The notes under the pieces: model-generated
Seen by the model: the letters and a program-made list of their open reading frames with translations, nothing else
Database searches by the model: none
Told to the model about the DNA's origin: nothing
Part shown: piece after piece, positions 8,611 through 18,221 of the stretch
Numbering within the stretch: position 1 is the first letter of the stretch
How the letters are laid out: each line of letters opens with the position of its first letter
Source: Gardnerella vaginalis
GTDB lineage: Bacteria > Actinomycetota > Actinomycetes > Actinomycetales > Bifidobacteriaceae
Assembly (NCBI GenBank): GCA_946997215.1
Contig: CAMPUL010000003.1
Span: 14,279-78,278 of the forward strand
Reading direction: 5' to 3'
DNA: 64,000 bases
Translations under genes and position numbers: made by a program

Positions 8611-8703
8611 CACGGGAAAAACTGACCTCCGTGCGCCAGTATTACCTGGATTCACGTTCAAGCGGTTTCTCTCAGCTTTACGAATTAGCGCAAAGCACCC
8701 GTG
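8611..8703 (-). promoter_or_regulatory. TPP riboswitch (THI element)
   Basis: On the minus strand it starts with CACGGGTGC, has the conserved GCTGAGA, then ACC, CTTGAACGTGAATCCAGG, and GTAATACTGGCG, and closes with CCCGTG pairing with the initial CACGGG (P1). These are the hallmark blocks of the thiamin pyrophosphate aptamer. The 3' side can form an alternative hairpin (GCACGG with CCGTGC). No U-rich terminator follows, so control may be translational, about 60 nt before the ykoE start codon. Confidence 0.92.
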
Positions 8704-8732
8704 TCGAGTGAAGATTCTACGGCATTGTGTAG

Positions 8733-8786
8733 ACTCGCGCACAAAATACATCAAAACCCATATATCCAGGTACTTTATGCGCGAGT
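8733..8786. other. Inverted repeat between dipeptidase and riboswitch
   Basis: 9-bp perfect arms (actcgcgca at 8733-8741, tgcgcgagt at 8778-8786) separated by 36 nt. It could belong to the end of the dipeptidase transcript or to the riboswitch promoter region; no T-run follows. Confidence 0.3.
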
Positions 8787-8816
8787 TAGAACTTACAATA
8801 TTACTTCACTGCTTTA

Positions 8817-10184
8817 TTACTTCGCTAAACGGCTAAGAAGCAAAGCTTCCGTTACAATATTTGACTTCAAGCCAAAAAGAGAAATCGACTCGTTTGGGCT
8901 ATGAGCATTAGACTTTGGATCTTCAGGACCCGTAACCAAAACTTGAGCTTTAGGGAAGATTCTTTGCAATTCTGGAATAAATGGAATCGAACCACCTTCG
9001 CCCTTGTTAATAGGATCCACACCAAAAGCGTCTTTCATAGATGCGAGCGCATCTTTAGTTGCAACAGCATTTGGATCCATAGCCCAACCCATGCCATTAT
9101 CTAAAGGCTCTACAGTTACTTGCGCGCCAAACGGTGCATTTTTAACCAAAAAGTCACTCAATGCTTTTTGCGCTTCCTCCGGGCGCTGGCAAGGCGCAGT
9201 TCTAAGCGAAAGTCGCAAGCGTGTCTCGTGAGCAATAACGTTAAAGCTTTCTTCTACTGGATGCGCGTCCATTCCAATAACAGTCAAGCTTGGCTTAGTC
9301 CACATTCGTGCAGCAAGCGATCCCGTTCCTGCGAGCTTGTATGAATCAACAACCGAAGAATCGGCTCTAACTTGAGTCTCATCTAAATCGCGTTGCAAAC
9401 CGCCAACAGGCTCTTGCGATTCAACTCCAGGAACATCTAAATCGCCGTCTTTGTTGTAAAGAGAAGCAACAAGCATTGAAGCAAGCGTGTATGCGTCTAA
9501 AATAGGACCACCAAACTGTCCAGAGTGAACTTGATGATCAAGAACCTTAACCTTAACGTCTACTGTAGTGTTTCCGCGCAAGCTAGTCGTAAGACTTGGA
9601 ACTTCGGCAGACCAATTTCCAGAATCTGCAACAATAATCACATCGGATTCAAACTCATCTTTGTGAGACTCAATAAAAGGAATAAAGCTTGGAGAACCCA
9701 TCTCCTCTTCGCCTTCAATGAACACTTTAATGTTTACGCCTAAATCTTCGCTTAAAGCTCGCAAAGCACCATAGTGAATAGCAATTCCACCACCATCGTC
9801 CGCGCTGCCGCGACCATACAAGCGCCCATCTATCTCAGTTCCTTTAAAAGGATCCGTATTCCACTCGCTTGCATTTGGAACAGGCTGAACATCGTGATGA
9901 GCGTAAAGCAAAACAGTTGGAGCACTTGGGTTTACAATCCTAGATCCAACAACCTCGAATGCACCTGGAGTGCCATCTGGATTTTGCGACTGTTCAACTC
10001 GAGCATCAACACCAACTTCGCGCAATACACTAGCAACGTATTCAGCAGAAGCACGCATATGATCCCCAGTAATGCCTTTAGCAGAAACAGCTCCTAAAGA
10101 AATCTTCTTATTTAATACGCTAATAACGTCTTCCCAAGCGTTTTGCACACGTGAGCGCACATCATCAACCTCTAAACCAGCCAT
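8817..10184 (-). CDS. M20-family metallopeptidase (dipeptidase)
   Basis: A 455-residue zinc peptidase of the M20 (ArgE/DapE/PepV/CNDP) family. Visible metal-site motifs are LYAHHDVQP (first His/Asp ligand), GRGSADDGGG (bridging Asp), and EGEEEMGSPS (catalytic and metal Glu pair), with a C-terminal HSPNESI His ligand. Length and motifs fit dipeptidases of the Cys-Gly/carnosinase-like group. It probably hydrolyses imported dipeptides in the cytoplasm. The start has GGAGG 5 nt upstream. It is upstream of, but separated from, the riboswitch-controlled operon. Confidence 0.9.
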   Translation of the reverse strand: MAGLEVDDVRSRVQNAWEDVISVLNKKISLGAVSAKGITGDHMRASAEYVASVLREVGVDARVEQSQNPDGTPGAFEVVGSRIVNPSAPTVLLYAHHDVQPVPNASEWNTDPFKGTEIDGRLYGRGSADDGGGIAIHYGALRALSEDLGVNIKVFIEGEEEMGSPSFIPFIESHKDEFESDVIIVADSGNWSAEVPSLTTSLRGNTTVDVKVKVLDHQVHSGQFGGPILDAYTLASMLVASLYNKDGDLDVPGVESQEPVGGLQRDLDETQVRADSSVVDSYKLAGTGSLAARMWTKPSLTVIGMDAHPVEESFNVIAHETRLRLSLRTAPCQRPEEAQKALSDFLVKNAPFGAQVTVEPLDNGMGWAMDPNAVATKDALASMKDAFGVDPINKGEGGSIPFIPELQRIFPKAQVLVTGPEDPKSNAHSPNESISLFGLKSNIVTEALLLSRLAK

Positions 10185-10300
10185 AAGTCCTCCAAAAAAC
10201 AGTAGATTAGTAAAAACATTATTTGAATTACTATTATCAGACTATTCATAACCAACGAAATTGCTAATAACGCGTCTAGTCTGTTGAGTAATCTGCAAAC

Positions 10301-10957
10301 ATGACATGGAATCCATTCGTAAAAAGAGACGCTGATAATAACGCACAAAATGGCGATCAACCATCAGCCAATAAAAATAGCGAAAATAAAGTAGAAAATA
10401 AGCCAAAAACTCGCACAAAAAACGCTCCAACGCCAAAGCAAAGCGAAGCTGCAGCGCAAAATCTTAGACCGCTAGTTCCAACAGATAGAAAAGCTAGCGC
10501 AAAGGCTGCTCGAGCACGATTGCGAGAAAAAGAAAACGCACAATACGAAGCTATGAAAAGCGGCGATTTAGCGCATATGCCAAAGTCGGAGCAGCTTCCT
10601 TGGAGAGTGTATATTCGCGATTATGTAGATGCGCGCTTTAATATTGGCGAGTTTTTTGTTCCATTTGCAATCGTGATTATGATTTGCATCTTCTTTACGC
10701 AAAACTTCTTGTCTACTAAATATATTGCTCTTTATTTTGCGCTTGCGATTATTCTTTACGCGTATCTTTTTGCTGCAATTATTGACGTTTTAATAATGTG
10801 GCGAAAGCTTAGAAAAGAACTTGTTAAAAGATACGGCCAAGCTGCTGTTGCTAAAAGCTCTAGATCGGCAATGTATGCTTGCAGCCGTGCAATACAAATG
10901 CGCAGGTGGAGGCTACCAAAGCCAAGCACGCCAAAACGCGGTAATTGGCCAAAGTAA
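10301..10957 (+). CDS. DUF3043 membrane protein
   Basis: A 218-residue actinobacterial protein of unknown function. A basic, Asn/Lys-rich N-terminus (1-90) contains the conserved block PTDRKASAKAARARLREKEN typical of DUF3043, followed by PWRVYIRDYVDARFNIGEFFVPFAI and two membrane helices (about 115-165), then a short basic cytoplasmic tail. There is no clear ribosome-binding site before the ATG, so the mRNA may be leaderless. It is followed by the DUF4191 gene on the same strand. Confidence 0.88.
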   Translation: MTWNPFVKRDADNNAQNGDQPSANKNSENKVENKPKTRTKNAPTPKQSEAAAQNLRPLVPTDRKASAKAARARLREKENAQYEAMKSGDLAHMPKSEQLPWRVYIRDYVDARFNIGEFFVPFAIVIMICIFFTQNFLSTKYIALYFALAIILYAYLFAAIIDVLIMWRKLRKELVKRYGQAAVAKSSRSAMYACSRAIQMRRWRLPKPSTPKRGNWPK

Positions 10958-11119
10958 AACGCTAGTATACCAACAAAGATATGATTTATAGAAATGTGTG
11001 TTTGCAGCATGCTACTTAAGCAATAGTGGCAAAAACGTGGTAACAAACCCGTGGTATAAAACCTTGCAATAAGCACAAAACAAAATTAACGCGAATATCG
11101 TATAGGGGATAAACGCAAA

Positions 11120-11905
11120 ATGGCAAACGAGAAGTCAAAGAACACTAAGAAATCGGGCATGATTTCACAAATTGTGCGCATTTACAAGTACACGCATACA
11201 GACGATAAGCAGCTTCCGCTTTGGCTTGGCCTGGCTTTTGTAGCCCCTGTAGTGCTATGCGCTATAGTTGGCGCTATTTTACGCTGGTCCATTTTTACAT
11301 GGATTATGATGGTTGTAACAGCGCTTATGCTTGGTCTTTTGCTTTTTACTGTTGTTTTAACAAAGCGCGCAGATAAAGTTGGATACGCAAAACTAGAAGG
11401 TAAGCCTGGAGCTGCAGCTGGAATTTTAAGCGCAATCAATAAAGGCGGTTTTACTTTCCCACAACAGCCAGTATGGGTTGATCCTCGCACCAAAGATGCA
11501 ATTTGGCGTGGAACTGGTTTTAACGGAATATTTCTTGTTGGAGAAGGCAATTACGAACGCTTGACTCATGCTATGGAACGCCAAGAGCATGCTATTAAAA
11601 GTGTTACAGCTGGATCCAATATTCCTGTTTACCGCATTTGCGTTGGAAATGGCCAAAATCAAATTAAGCTTAAGGATTTAAGGAGTAAAGTTCTAAAGTC
11701 TAAAACTTTGATTCCTACAAATCACAAGTTTGCTCCTCTTGCTGCAATTCACCCAAATCGCAGATTCTTCCTAACTAAAACAGAGCTTGCGATTCTAAAC
11801 GATCGTTTACGCACTTTGCAAGGAAAGCTAGGATTTGGAATCCCAAAGGGAATTGACCCTACGCATACTCCGCGCGTAAGTCGCAGAGCTTTAAGAGGAA
11901 AATAA
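11120..11905 (+). CDS. DUF4191 membrane protein
   Basis: A 261-residue protein matching the actinobacterial DUF4191 family. It has a short basic start, KQLPLWLGLAFVAP entering two membrane helices (about 33-80), then a soluble domain with LEGKPGAAAGIL, VWVDPRTKDAIWRG and NIPVYRICVG. Its function is unknown. AGGGGA precedes the ATG. It lies downstream of the DUF3043 gene and ends before a strong terminator. Confidence 0.88.
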   Translation: MANEKSKNTKKSGMISQIVRIYKYTHTDDKQLPLWLGLAFVAPVVLCAIVGAILRWSIFTWIMMVVTALMLGLLLFTVVLTKRADKVGYAKLEGKPGAAAGILSAINKGGFTFPQQPVWVDPRTKDAIWRGTGFNGIFLVGEGNYERLTHAMERQEHAIKSVTAGSNIPVYRICVGNGQNQIKLKDLRSKVLKSKTLIPTNHKFAPLAAIHPNRRFFLTKTELAILNDRLRTLQGKLGFGIPKGIDPTHTPRVSRRALRGK

Positions 11906-11929
11906 ACCTAGGCTTTTAGGTTTAAAAAT

Positions 11930-11964
11930 AAACCAGACGTTCCAAGCGGTTCGTCTGGTTTTAA
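11930..11964 (+). terminator. Intrinsic terminator after the DUF4191 gene
   Basis: 9-bp stem aaccagacg/cgtctggtt followed by tttaatat, 26 nt after the stop codon. A smaller hairpin (aaaccta/aggttt) lies just before it. It may also serve the convergent phosphatase gene. Confidence 0.85.
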
Positions 11965-12017
11965 TATATTTATACGCGATTTTACTTGTGATTTTACTTG
12001 CGATTTATATGCAAATA

Positions 12018-12563
12018 CTATTCTCGAGTTATCTGCGATTCCACCCAATCAACAATGTACGGAGCGCACTCCTCCACTTGATCCATTGCAATCTCAAACT
12101 CTTTAGGACCACCATACCAAGGGTCCGCCAAGTCTAAAACAGCTTCACGACCAGCTTGTGGCTTTTCTAAAGACGGATCAAACGACCTATACATATGAAC
12201 AAGACTACGCTTTTGCGGCGGAATAATCCTAAGCAAAGATTGCATATGCGAAGCAGTCATTGGAAGAAAAAGATTCGTCTCTTCTATTTCGTCTCGCTCA
12301 ATCCTATGCGCAAAATGACTTAATGGCAAAGAATATCCCCTACTTTTAAGCTCTTTTTGCGCACGCCTATCAATCGGATTTCCGTATTCTTCGTCGCTTA
12401 CGCCGCATGATTTTACAGCAACAACATCGCTTAATCCTCTAAGCTTAAACTCGTTACGCAAAACAATTTCTGCCATTGGAGATCTGCAAATATTCCCCGT
12501 GCAAACTGTCATAACAACATACGGATGCTTAGCATCTACGTGAATTTTGCTTAAAGATTCCAT
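12018..12563 (-). CDS. Low-molecular-weight protein tyrosine phosphatase
   Basis: A 181-residue phosphatase with the P-loop VCTGNICRSPMAE (CX5RS, catalytic Cys and Arg present) near residue 20 and the general-acid Asp in LADPWYGG near residue 147, as in actinobacterial PtpA/LMW-PTPs. It presumably dephosphorylates tyrosyl proteins. AAGGAT precedes the ATG. It is 18 nt downstream of folA, so probably co-transcribed with thyA-folA. Confidence 0.93.
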   Translation of the reverse strand: MESLSKIHVDAKHPYVVMTVCTGNICRSPMAEIVLRNEFKLRGLSDVVAVKSCGVSDEEYGNPIDRRAQKELKSRGYSLPLSHFAHRIERDEIEETNLFLPMTASHMQSLLRIIPPQKRSLVHMYRSFDPSLEKPQAGREAVLDLADPWYGGPKEFEIAMDQVEECAPYIVDWVESQITRE

Positions 12564-12581
12564 ACATATCCTTAATCTAGC

Positions 12582-13220
12582 TTATTTTTTAGATTTAACT
12601 GGCTCATAAACCATAAACTTATATTTTGTATTGAATTGTTTTTCGCCAACTTTTATAGGCGATTCCTGCCAATCGCCATCGCGCGCAACTTTCCACAATC
12701 CATCATCCACAAGTTTTTGAATGTTTGGAGCAAAGGTATCTGCTTCTACTCTAGCTTCAATTTGAGTTACATAAGATGCGTCAACAATTTGTGACTTAAT
12801 CACTTCTCTAAAAATTGCTCCGCCACCAATAATCCAAATTGCTCTGCCATCTTTTGGTAAATCCAAAGAATCTACATGCTCAATAGGATTATCTTCAATC
12901 CACTTTTTTGCGTAGCATATTGCGTCTTCGATCTTTGTAAAACTTTTTGCTCCATTTGGATTAAAGTATGGATTCCTAGAAACAACAATATTTTCGCGAC
13001 CGGGAAGAGGCCTAAATTTTTTTGGCATAGAATCCCAAGTTCCTCTGCCCATTATTACTGGGCAAGAGATTGTCATTGCCTTAAAATAGCGCAAATCTGG
13101 GGAAAGTCTCCAAGGCATGCCGCCATTTACACCCATCGCTCCTGCGCGACCCTCAAAATCGTACGCTTGCCCCCAAATTAAGCGCACAGGAATATTGCTA
13201 ATCATAATATTGTTAGTCAT
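12582..13220 (-). CDS. folA: Dihydrofolate reductase
   Basis: A 212-residue NADPH-dependent enzyme reducing dihydrofolate to tetrahydrofolate. It shows IWGQAYD, GGMPWRLSPDLRYFKAMT with the substrate-binding acid, VIMGRGTWDSMP, LPGRENIVVSR and IWIIGGGAIFR. It is longer than the usual 160-170 residues because of insertions in the middle. TAGGAG lies 5 nt upstream of the start. It is 64 nt downstream of thyA; the pair recycles the dihydrofolate made during dTMP synthesis. Confidence 0.95.
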   Translation of the reverse strand: MTNNIMISNIPVRLIWGQAYDFEGRAGAMGVNGGMPWRLSPDLRYFKAMTISCPVIMGRGTWDSMPKKFRPLPGRENIVVSRNPYFNPNGAKSFTKIEDAICYAKKWIEDNPIEHVDSLDLPKDGRAIWIIGGGAIFREVIKSQIVDASYVTQIEARVEADTFAPNIQKLVDDGLWKVARDGDWQESPIKVGEKQFNTKYKFMVYEPVKSKK

Positions 13221-13284
13221 AAAACTCCTACGTAAGCCTACTAATCAATCACTAAACAAAGCAAACAAGCAAACAAGCAAAATC

Positions 13285-14157
13285 TCACACAGCTACAGGA
13301 GCTTTAATCGTAGGATGATGCTTATAATCAACAACCTTAAAATCGCTATAGTCGTAGCTAAAAATAGAATCGGCTTTGCGAATTTCTAGCTGCGGATACG
13401 GGTACGGCTCGCGCGAAAGCTGCTCAAGCACTTGCTCAACGTGATTGTCGTAAATATGGCAATCGCCACCAGTCCAAACGAACTCTCCTGGCTCTAATCC
13501 TGCTTGTTGAGCCATCATCATTGTTAAAAGCGAGTAAGACGCAATGTTAAATGGCACACCAAGGAACATATCGCAAGAACGCTGGTAAAGCTGGCAAGAA
13601 AGCTTGCCATCGGCAACGTAGAACTGGAAAAGCGAGTGGCATGGAGGCAAAGCCATATTCTCTACTTCTGCAGGATTCCAAGCACTAACAATCATTCTTC
13701 TAGAATCAGGATGATTTTTAATAAGATCCATAACGTTTGCAATCTGGTCGATTGTGCGATTTGGATTTTCAGCAGTTGGCGCTGGCCAACTCCTCCACTG
13801 AACGCCGTAAACAGGCCCTAAATCGCCATTTTCGTCTGCCCACTCATCCCAAATATGCACGCCGTTTTCTTGCAACCAGCGCACATTGCTAGAGCCTTTA
13901 AGGAACCAAAGAAGCTCGTATGCAAGCCCCTTAAAGAACACAGTTTTTGTGGTTATAAGCGGGAAACTCTTGCTTAAGTCAAATCTAATTTGTTGACCAA
14001 AAAGAGATATTGTTCCCGTACCAGTGCGATCTGATTTTAATGTGCCTTCCATAAAGATTTTTCTAACCAAATCCTCGTAAGGAGTAGGAATATTTGACAC
14101 TGGTTTTTGCGGCACGCGCGCGCGCAAATCTGCAAGTTCTTGTTGAGTTAAAGCCAT
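13285..14157 (-). CDS. thyA: Thymidylate synthase
   Basis: A 290-residue ThyA making dTMP from dUMP with methylene-tetrahydrofolate. It contains the phosphate-binding DRTGTGT, the active-site Cys in [29 protein letters not shown] and the C-terminal IKAPVAV. It is the full length of the family. It is first in thyA-folA-phosphatase and divergent from the OsmC gene. Confidence 0.97.
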   Translation of the reverse strand: MALTQQELADLRARVPQKPVSNIPTPYEDLVRKIFMEGTLKSDRTGTGTISLFGQQIRFDLSKSFPLITTKTVFFKGLAYELLWFLKGSSNVRWLQENGVHIWDEWADENGDLGPVYGVQWRSWPAPTAENPNRTIDQIANVMDLIKNHPDSRRMIVSAWNPAEVENMALPPCHSLFQFYVADGKLSCQLYQRSCDMFLGVPFNIASYSLLTMMMAQQAGLEPGEFVWTGGDCHIYDNHVEQVLEQLSREPYPYPQLEIRKADSIFSYDYSDFKVVDYKHHPTIKAPVAV

Positions 14158-14273
14158 ACGTTTATTCTAGCATTAGCTAAATTCAACACTACCAATGCAT
14201 GTGCAAATATACTTATACTGTACATCTCTATATAATTGTTTTAGCTAAGCACAACAAATGCAAAGGAGCAAAA

Positions 14274-14693
14274 ATGTCTAGAAGAATATGGGTCGAACGT
14301 TTAGAAGACGGCTCTTGGATTGCAAAAAGCGAAGACGGAGCAACACTAAAATTTGGCAAAGGTGAAGGGCAATTTTCTCCCGTAGAACTAATGCAAATAG
14401 CTCTAGCTGGTTGCACAGCTTTAAGCAGCCAATACGCTGTTGAGCATGCGATTGGAGAAGGAAAAGGCGCGCGCGTAGTTGTAAATGGCACTTACGACCT
14501 AGAAGAAGGAACTTACTTAAGATTCCAAGAAGACTTAACAGTAGACGCTACAAGCGCAAAGCCTGCACTAACTAACGAAGATGCACAAGCACTAAAAGAA
14601 CGCATGGAAAAGCATATTAGCAAGGGTTGCACAGTTAAGCACACGCTTGAGCGCGGAGCTGCTGTACAAGTTAGCGTAAATATTCGGCATTAA
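14274..14693 (+). CDS. OsmC-family peroxide-reducing protein
   Basis: A 139-residue OsmC/Ohr-fold protein. It has the two redox Cys in AGCTALSSQYAVEH and KGCTVKHTLERG and a Glu-rich central helix. Proteins of this family reduce organic hydroperoxides in the cytoplasm, though some OsmC-like proteins have other roles. The start is set at MSRRIWVE, which has AAAGGAG 6 nt upstream, rather than at an in-frame ATG at 14199. A TATACT box at 14214-14219 may be its -10. Confidence 0.88.
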   Translation: MSRRIWVERLEDGSWIAKSEDGATLKFGKGEGQFSPVELMQIALAGCTALSSQYAVEHAIGEGKGARVVVNGTYDLEEGTYLRFQEDLTVDATSAKPALTNEDAQALKERMEKHISKGCTVKHTLERGAAVQVSVNIRH

Positions 14694-14857
14694 CGGGAAG
14701 ATTTGCGACAGCACTTTTAGCACGCGGAAAATGGCCACTAGCCGATGATTCAAAAAACGCCACTAAAGTGGCAAAAAATAACGATTTGTGGCACAATGCT
14801 AAACACAATGCTAAACTTTTAACGTTGTTAGAGCTATTTATGTAATCGGAGGAAACT

Positions 14858-16096
14858 TTGAAAATCGCGATTTTTACAGAAACGTATCCACCATACATAA
14901 ACGGCGTAGCAACACAATCCTACATGCTTAAAAAAATGTACGAAGAACTTGGGCACGAAGTTCTTGTTGTTACAGTTGGCTCCGAAAAACAGCGTAAAAC
15001 CAAGCTTGTAGACGGCGTTGTTTACGTTCCAGGCATTCTTTTGAAAAAGCTTTATAAGTATAGAGTTGCTATTCCAATTGGAAACATGCGCAAAAAATTC
15101 CCTATTAACTTTAAGCCAGATATTATTCATATTCAAAATGAGTTTGGCATTGGAGAAATCGGCCTAGAAGTGGCCAAAAAAGAGCATATTCCAGTTGTGT
15201 ACACGCTACATACCGAATACGATAAATTCCTGTTTTACATTGGTCTAAAGCATTTTACTGAGTTTTCGAGAAATATATCGGCAAAATATTTTACGCGATT
15301 TTCTAAGAACGCAACAATTATTACGAGCATGTCTGCTAAGGCTCAAGCTTATATTGACAGACAAAAAGTTGATAAAAAGGTTGTTGTTCTTAGCAATGCC
15401 GTTGAATACAAAAAGTTTTTACCAACACCAGAGCGAATTGCTTTTAGAGAAGAATTCCGTAAAAAATACGGTATTGCTGATTCCACAAAGCTTTTTGTGT
15501 TTGTTGGAAGAATTGGCGCCGAAAAGAACATTAGCGAGTTGATTGACAACTTTATGTATTGCGATTTTCCGCGCGATTTAGCTCGACTTGTTGTTATTGG
15601 CGGAGGCCCTGATTTAGAAGACTTACGCAATAAGGTAGCAAGCAAAGGATTTGAAGATAGAATCTACCTTCTAGGACCTATTGAGCACACGCAAATTCCT
15701 AAATATTTGCACGCAATGGACTACTACACTACCGCTTCCCTATCGGAGATGCACTCGCTTTCTATGCTGGAAGCAATGGCCTCTGGATTGTTTGCGCTTG
15801 TTAAGCACGATGCTCCTAATGAAAATCAAATTATTAGTGGCAAAAATGGATACCAATGGGATTCTAAAGAAGACTTTAAGCAAGTGTTTAGCCGCGTTCT
15901 TAATATGAGCAAAGAAGAGCAAGAGCAGTTAAAAGCAAATGTTCTTGAATATTCAAAGAATAATGACTTTAAAAAGCAAGCTCAAGAATTAATTAAGATT
16001 TATGAGCGCGCAATTAGCATTAACAACCAAGAACTAGCTCAAAAACGCGCTAAGCGTGAAGCAAGACGCGCACGATTTTTGCTTAAAAGAAAGTAA
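14858..16096 (+). CDS. Family 4 glycosyltransferase (diacylglycerol glycosyltransferase-like)
   Basis: A 412-residue GT-B enzyme starting at TTG with a strong GGAGGAAAC site. It has the N-terminal FTETYPPYINGVATQ, the acceptor-side HIQNEFGIG and TLHTEYDKF, then the nucleotide-sugar domain with FVGRIGAEKNISEL and the EX7E motif ESLSEMHSLSMLEA-type (E-MHSLSML-E). It resembles 1,2-diacylglycerol alpha-glucosyltransferases that make membrane glycolipids. A very basic C-terminus (RAKREARRARFLLKRK) suits peripheral membrane binding. The exact sugar and acceptor are not determined. Confidence 0.88.
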   Translation: MKIAIFTETYPPYINGVATQSYMLKKMYEELGHEVLVVTVGSEKQRKTKLVDGVVYVPGILLKKLYKYRVAIPIGNMRKKFPINFKPDIIHIQNEFGIGEIGLEVAKKEHIPVVYTLHTEYDKFLFYIGLKHFTEFSRNISAKYFTRFSKNATIITSMSAKAQAYIDRQKVDKKVVVLSNAVEYKKFLPTPERIAFREEFRKKYGIADSTKLFVFVGRIGAEKNISELIDNFMYCDFPRDLARLVVIGGGPDLEDLRNKVASKGFEDRIYLLGPIEHTQIPKYLHAMDYYTTASLSEMHSLSMLEAMASGLFALVKHDAPNENQIISGKNGYQWDSKEDFKQVFSRVLNMSKEEQEQLKANVLEYSKNNDFKKQAQELIKIYERAISINNQELAQKRAKREARRARFLLKRK

Positions 16097-16164
16097 AATC
16101 AAGAACAAATAAAATCAAACTTAAACAATAAAAAGCGCATATTATAAATGCTATGCTTTGAAAC

Positions 16165-16215
16165 AAAATAGCGTCCAAAACACCATCTTAGTGCTCTGGA
16201 CGCTATTTTCTACTT
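16165..16215. terminator. Bidirectional terminator
   Basis: 13-bp perfect stem aaaatagcgtcca/tggacgctatttt with a 19-nt loop, flanked by A and T runs on both sides, between the convergent glycosyltransferase and universal stress genes. Confidence 0.92.
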
Positions 16216-16222
16216 CAATCTA

Positions 16223-17266
16223 CTAGTGAAGCGGATCAATTGTTTGCTCAATTTGCTTAGCTTCTTCAACACCAGCCTTTGGAACATCAACTTTATGAAC
16301 GCCACTTATAGAATCAATAGCACTAGTATCGTTACTTACCTTAGCCTGCTGAGCCACTTGTGCAGCGCTCAGCTCCACGTACTTGCGAGGAACAACATAC
16401 ACTGGTCTAGACGAATGCTGAAGCAAACCTTGACTAATCGAACCAAGAAGCAAACCAGTAAATCCACCCCTGCCTCTAGAGCCAACAACAACCAAATCGT
16501 TGTTTAAGCTAGCTTGAGTCAAAGCATTTACAGCAGAGCCAGGAACTACAGAACGATGAATCTTTAAGTTTGGCAAGCGTTGCAAAATTGGCTTTACACG
16601 CTCGTCAAGATCTTCCATATAAGATCCCATAACTGCAGTATCTCCCTCGGCTCCTTGAACGCTAGGAACAGCAGAAATCACATCTAATTGAGCATTCCAA
16701 CTATCTGCCAAATCTGCAGCAATCTCAAGCGCTTTTAATCCCCACTTAGATTCGTCGGAGCCAACAGCAATCTTAGAAATCTTATTGTTCAAGTGGATCC
16801 GTTGACCATCATCATCCGTATATGGAACAACAACAATTGGGCAATAAGCGTATGCAGGCAGCGAAGAACTTGTTGTGCCAAGTAAACGCTCTGCTAATCC
16901 ACCTTTACCACGGTTTCCAATAACAATAAGTTGATAGTTTCTAGAAAGCTCCACAAACACAGAAGATGGGTCGCCAGTAACAATCAAAGTTGTTGCATCC
17001 ACACCCTGCTCTAAAGCTACAGCTTTAGCTTTAGAAAGAATCTCTTGAGCGTCTTGATGAGCAACATTATCGTCTCCGATGGCAGTATAAGTTGCGTCAA
17101 AAGACACAGCAGCATAACTTGGCAAAGAGTATGCACAAACAATTTGAAGTTGCAATCCAGCATGCTTAGCGTAGTTTGACGCCCACCAAACAGCCTTATA
17201 GCTTGCATGAGAACCATCAACGCCTACAAGAACAGCTTTTTCTTGTGTAATAACATTCTGTGTCAT
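16223..17266 (-). CDS. Tandem-domain universal stress protein
   Basis: A 347-residue protein with two UspA domains. Domain 1 (about 10-150) has VGVDGSHASYKAVWWA and the ATP loop GNRGKGGLAERLLGTTS. Domain 2 (about 165-305) has AVGSDESKWGLKALEIA and GSRGRGGFTGLLLGS. Both fit the G-2x-G-9x-G(S/T) ATP-binding signature. The C-terminal 40 residues are a polar tail. It is a cytoplasmic stress-adaptation protein of the actinobacterial double-Usp type. AGGAGG precedes the start. Confidence 0.94.
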   Translation of the reverse strand: MTQNVITQEKAVLVGVDGSHASYKAVWWASNYAKHAGLQLQIVCAYSLPSYAAVSFDATYTAIGDDNVAHQDAQEILSKAKAVALEQGVDATTLIVTGDPSSVFVELSRNYQLIVIGNRGKGGLAERLLGTTSSSLPAYAYCPIVVVPYTDDDGQRIHLNNKISKIAVGSDESKWGLKALEIAADLADSWNAQLDVISAVPSVQGAEGDTAVMGSYMEDLDERVKPILQRLPNLKIHRSVVPGSAVNALTQASLNNDLVVVGSRGRGGFTGLLLGSISQGLLQHSSRPVYVVPRKYVELSAAQVAQQAKVSNDTSAIDSISGVHKVDVPKAGVEEAKQIEQTIDPLH

Positions 17267-17446
17267 CTAGATCCTCCTAGTATTGCGCGAATTTTGCAAT
17301 CTTTGCTTAAATACTACAATAGCCGTTTAATTGTTTTGAGTCTATCGCGACACAGAAGATTTGCTATTTATGACTTGCCAATTGCCAATTTCTGCTAAAA
17401 CAACTTGCGACTAACGCTAGAAAACTCTCGCTAGAAAAACTTAACG

Positions 17447-18214
17447 CTAGAAAACTCGGCGAATTGAATAAGCAGATGTAAAAACGTAAGGAATAGGGCT
17501 ATATTTTGTTCCGCCATATTGCGAATTAATAACCATTCCATTGCCTACGTAAATCGCAGCGTGAGTGCCATTTGCAATAATATCTCCTGGAGCTGCTTGA
17601 GCAAGACTTGGAACAGCTGTGCCAACTGTTGCTTGCGCTCCAGAAGTTCTAGGCAAAGAAACACCCATATTTGCAAAAACGTATTGTACAAAGCCAGAGC
17701 AATCCCAGCCAGCAGGAGTTGTTCCACCAGAACGATACGGCACTTTGTTTAAGAATTGGGCAGCAAAATTAAGCATTGCCGATGTAGAAGAACCATCTGG
17801 AGGAGCAACAAAATAGCTTTGCGATGTTCCTCTAACACCAGAACGACTTGCAGCAGAATCGTAATCGCCATCATTATTGCGAGCAGCATTACGCGCATTT
17901 TCTGCAGCCGCTTGAGCCGCAGCCTGAGCCGCCAATTCTGCAGCACTTTTAGTTTGTGGAACATTCAAAGACTCAATACCGCCCCAGCGCGAATTAGAAT
18001 CAACACTTGTAGAAGTAGATTCTGTTAATAAATCGCGCTTAACAGATGTTACTTTAGGGAACGAACGCGTAGAAGTAATTGCAGACTCTTCTGCATAAGC
18101 ACAAGCAAAAGGAACCATAGTAGCAAGAAGAGTTGTGCACACAGCTCCCGCAACTACAGAAGAAAAAATCTTATTTTGTTTAATCTTTTGTTCAAACTTT
18201 TGCTCAACCATCAT
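17447..18214 (-). CDS. NlpC/P60 peptidoglycan endopeptidase
   Basis: A secreted cell-wall hydrolase of about 255 residues. It has a basic N-terminus, a hydrophobic signal (SSVVAGAVCTTLLATMVPFACAYA), an Ala-rich helical spacer (AAELAAQAAAQAAAENARNA) and a C-terminal NlpC/P60 domain with the catalytic Cys in WDCSGFVQYV and His in GTHAAIYVGNG. It probably cleaves stem peptides during division or turnover. The start is uncertain: ATG at 18214 is used; an in-frame GTG at 18229 lies inside a perfect palindrome that may be an operator. No clear ribosome-binding site is seen for either. Confidence 0.9.
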   Translation of the reverse strand: MMVEQKFEQKIKQNKIFSSVVAGAVCTTLLATMVPFACAYAEESAITSTRSFPKVTSVKRDLLTESTSTSVDSNSRWGGIESLNVPQTKSAAELAAQAAAQAAAENARNAARNNDGDYDSAASRSGVRGTSQSYFVAPPDGSSTSAMLNFAAQFLNKVPYRSGGTTPAGWDCSGFVQYVFANMGVSLPRTSGAQATVGTAVPSLAQAAPGDIIANGTHAAIYVGNGMVINSQYGGTKYSPIPYVFTSAYSIRRVF

Positions 18215-18221
18215 TAGCGAT

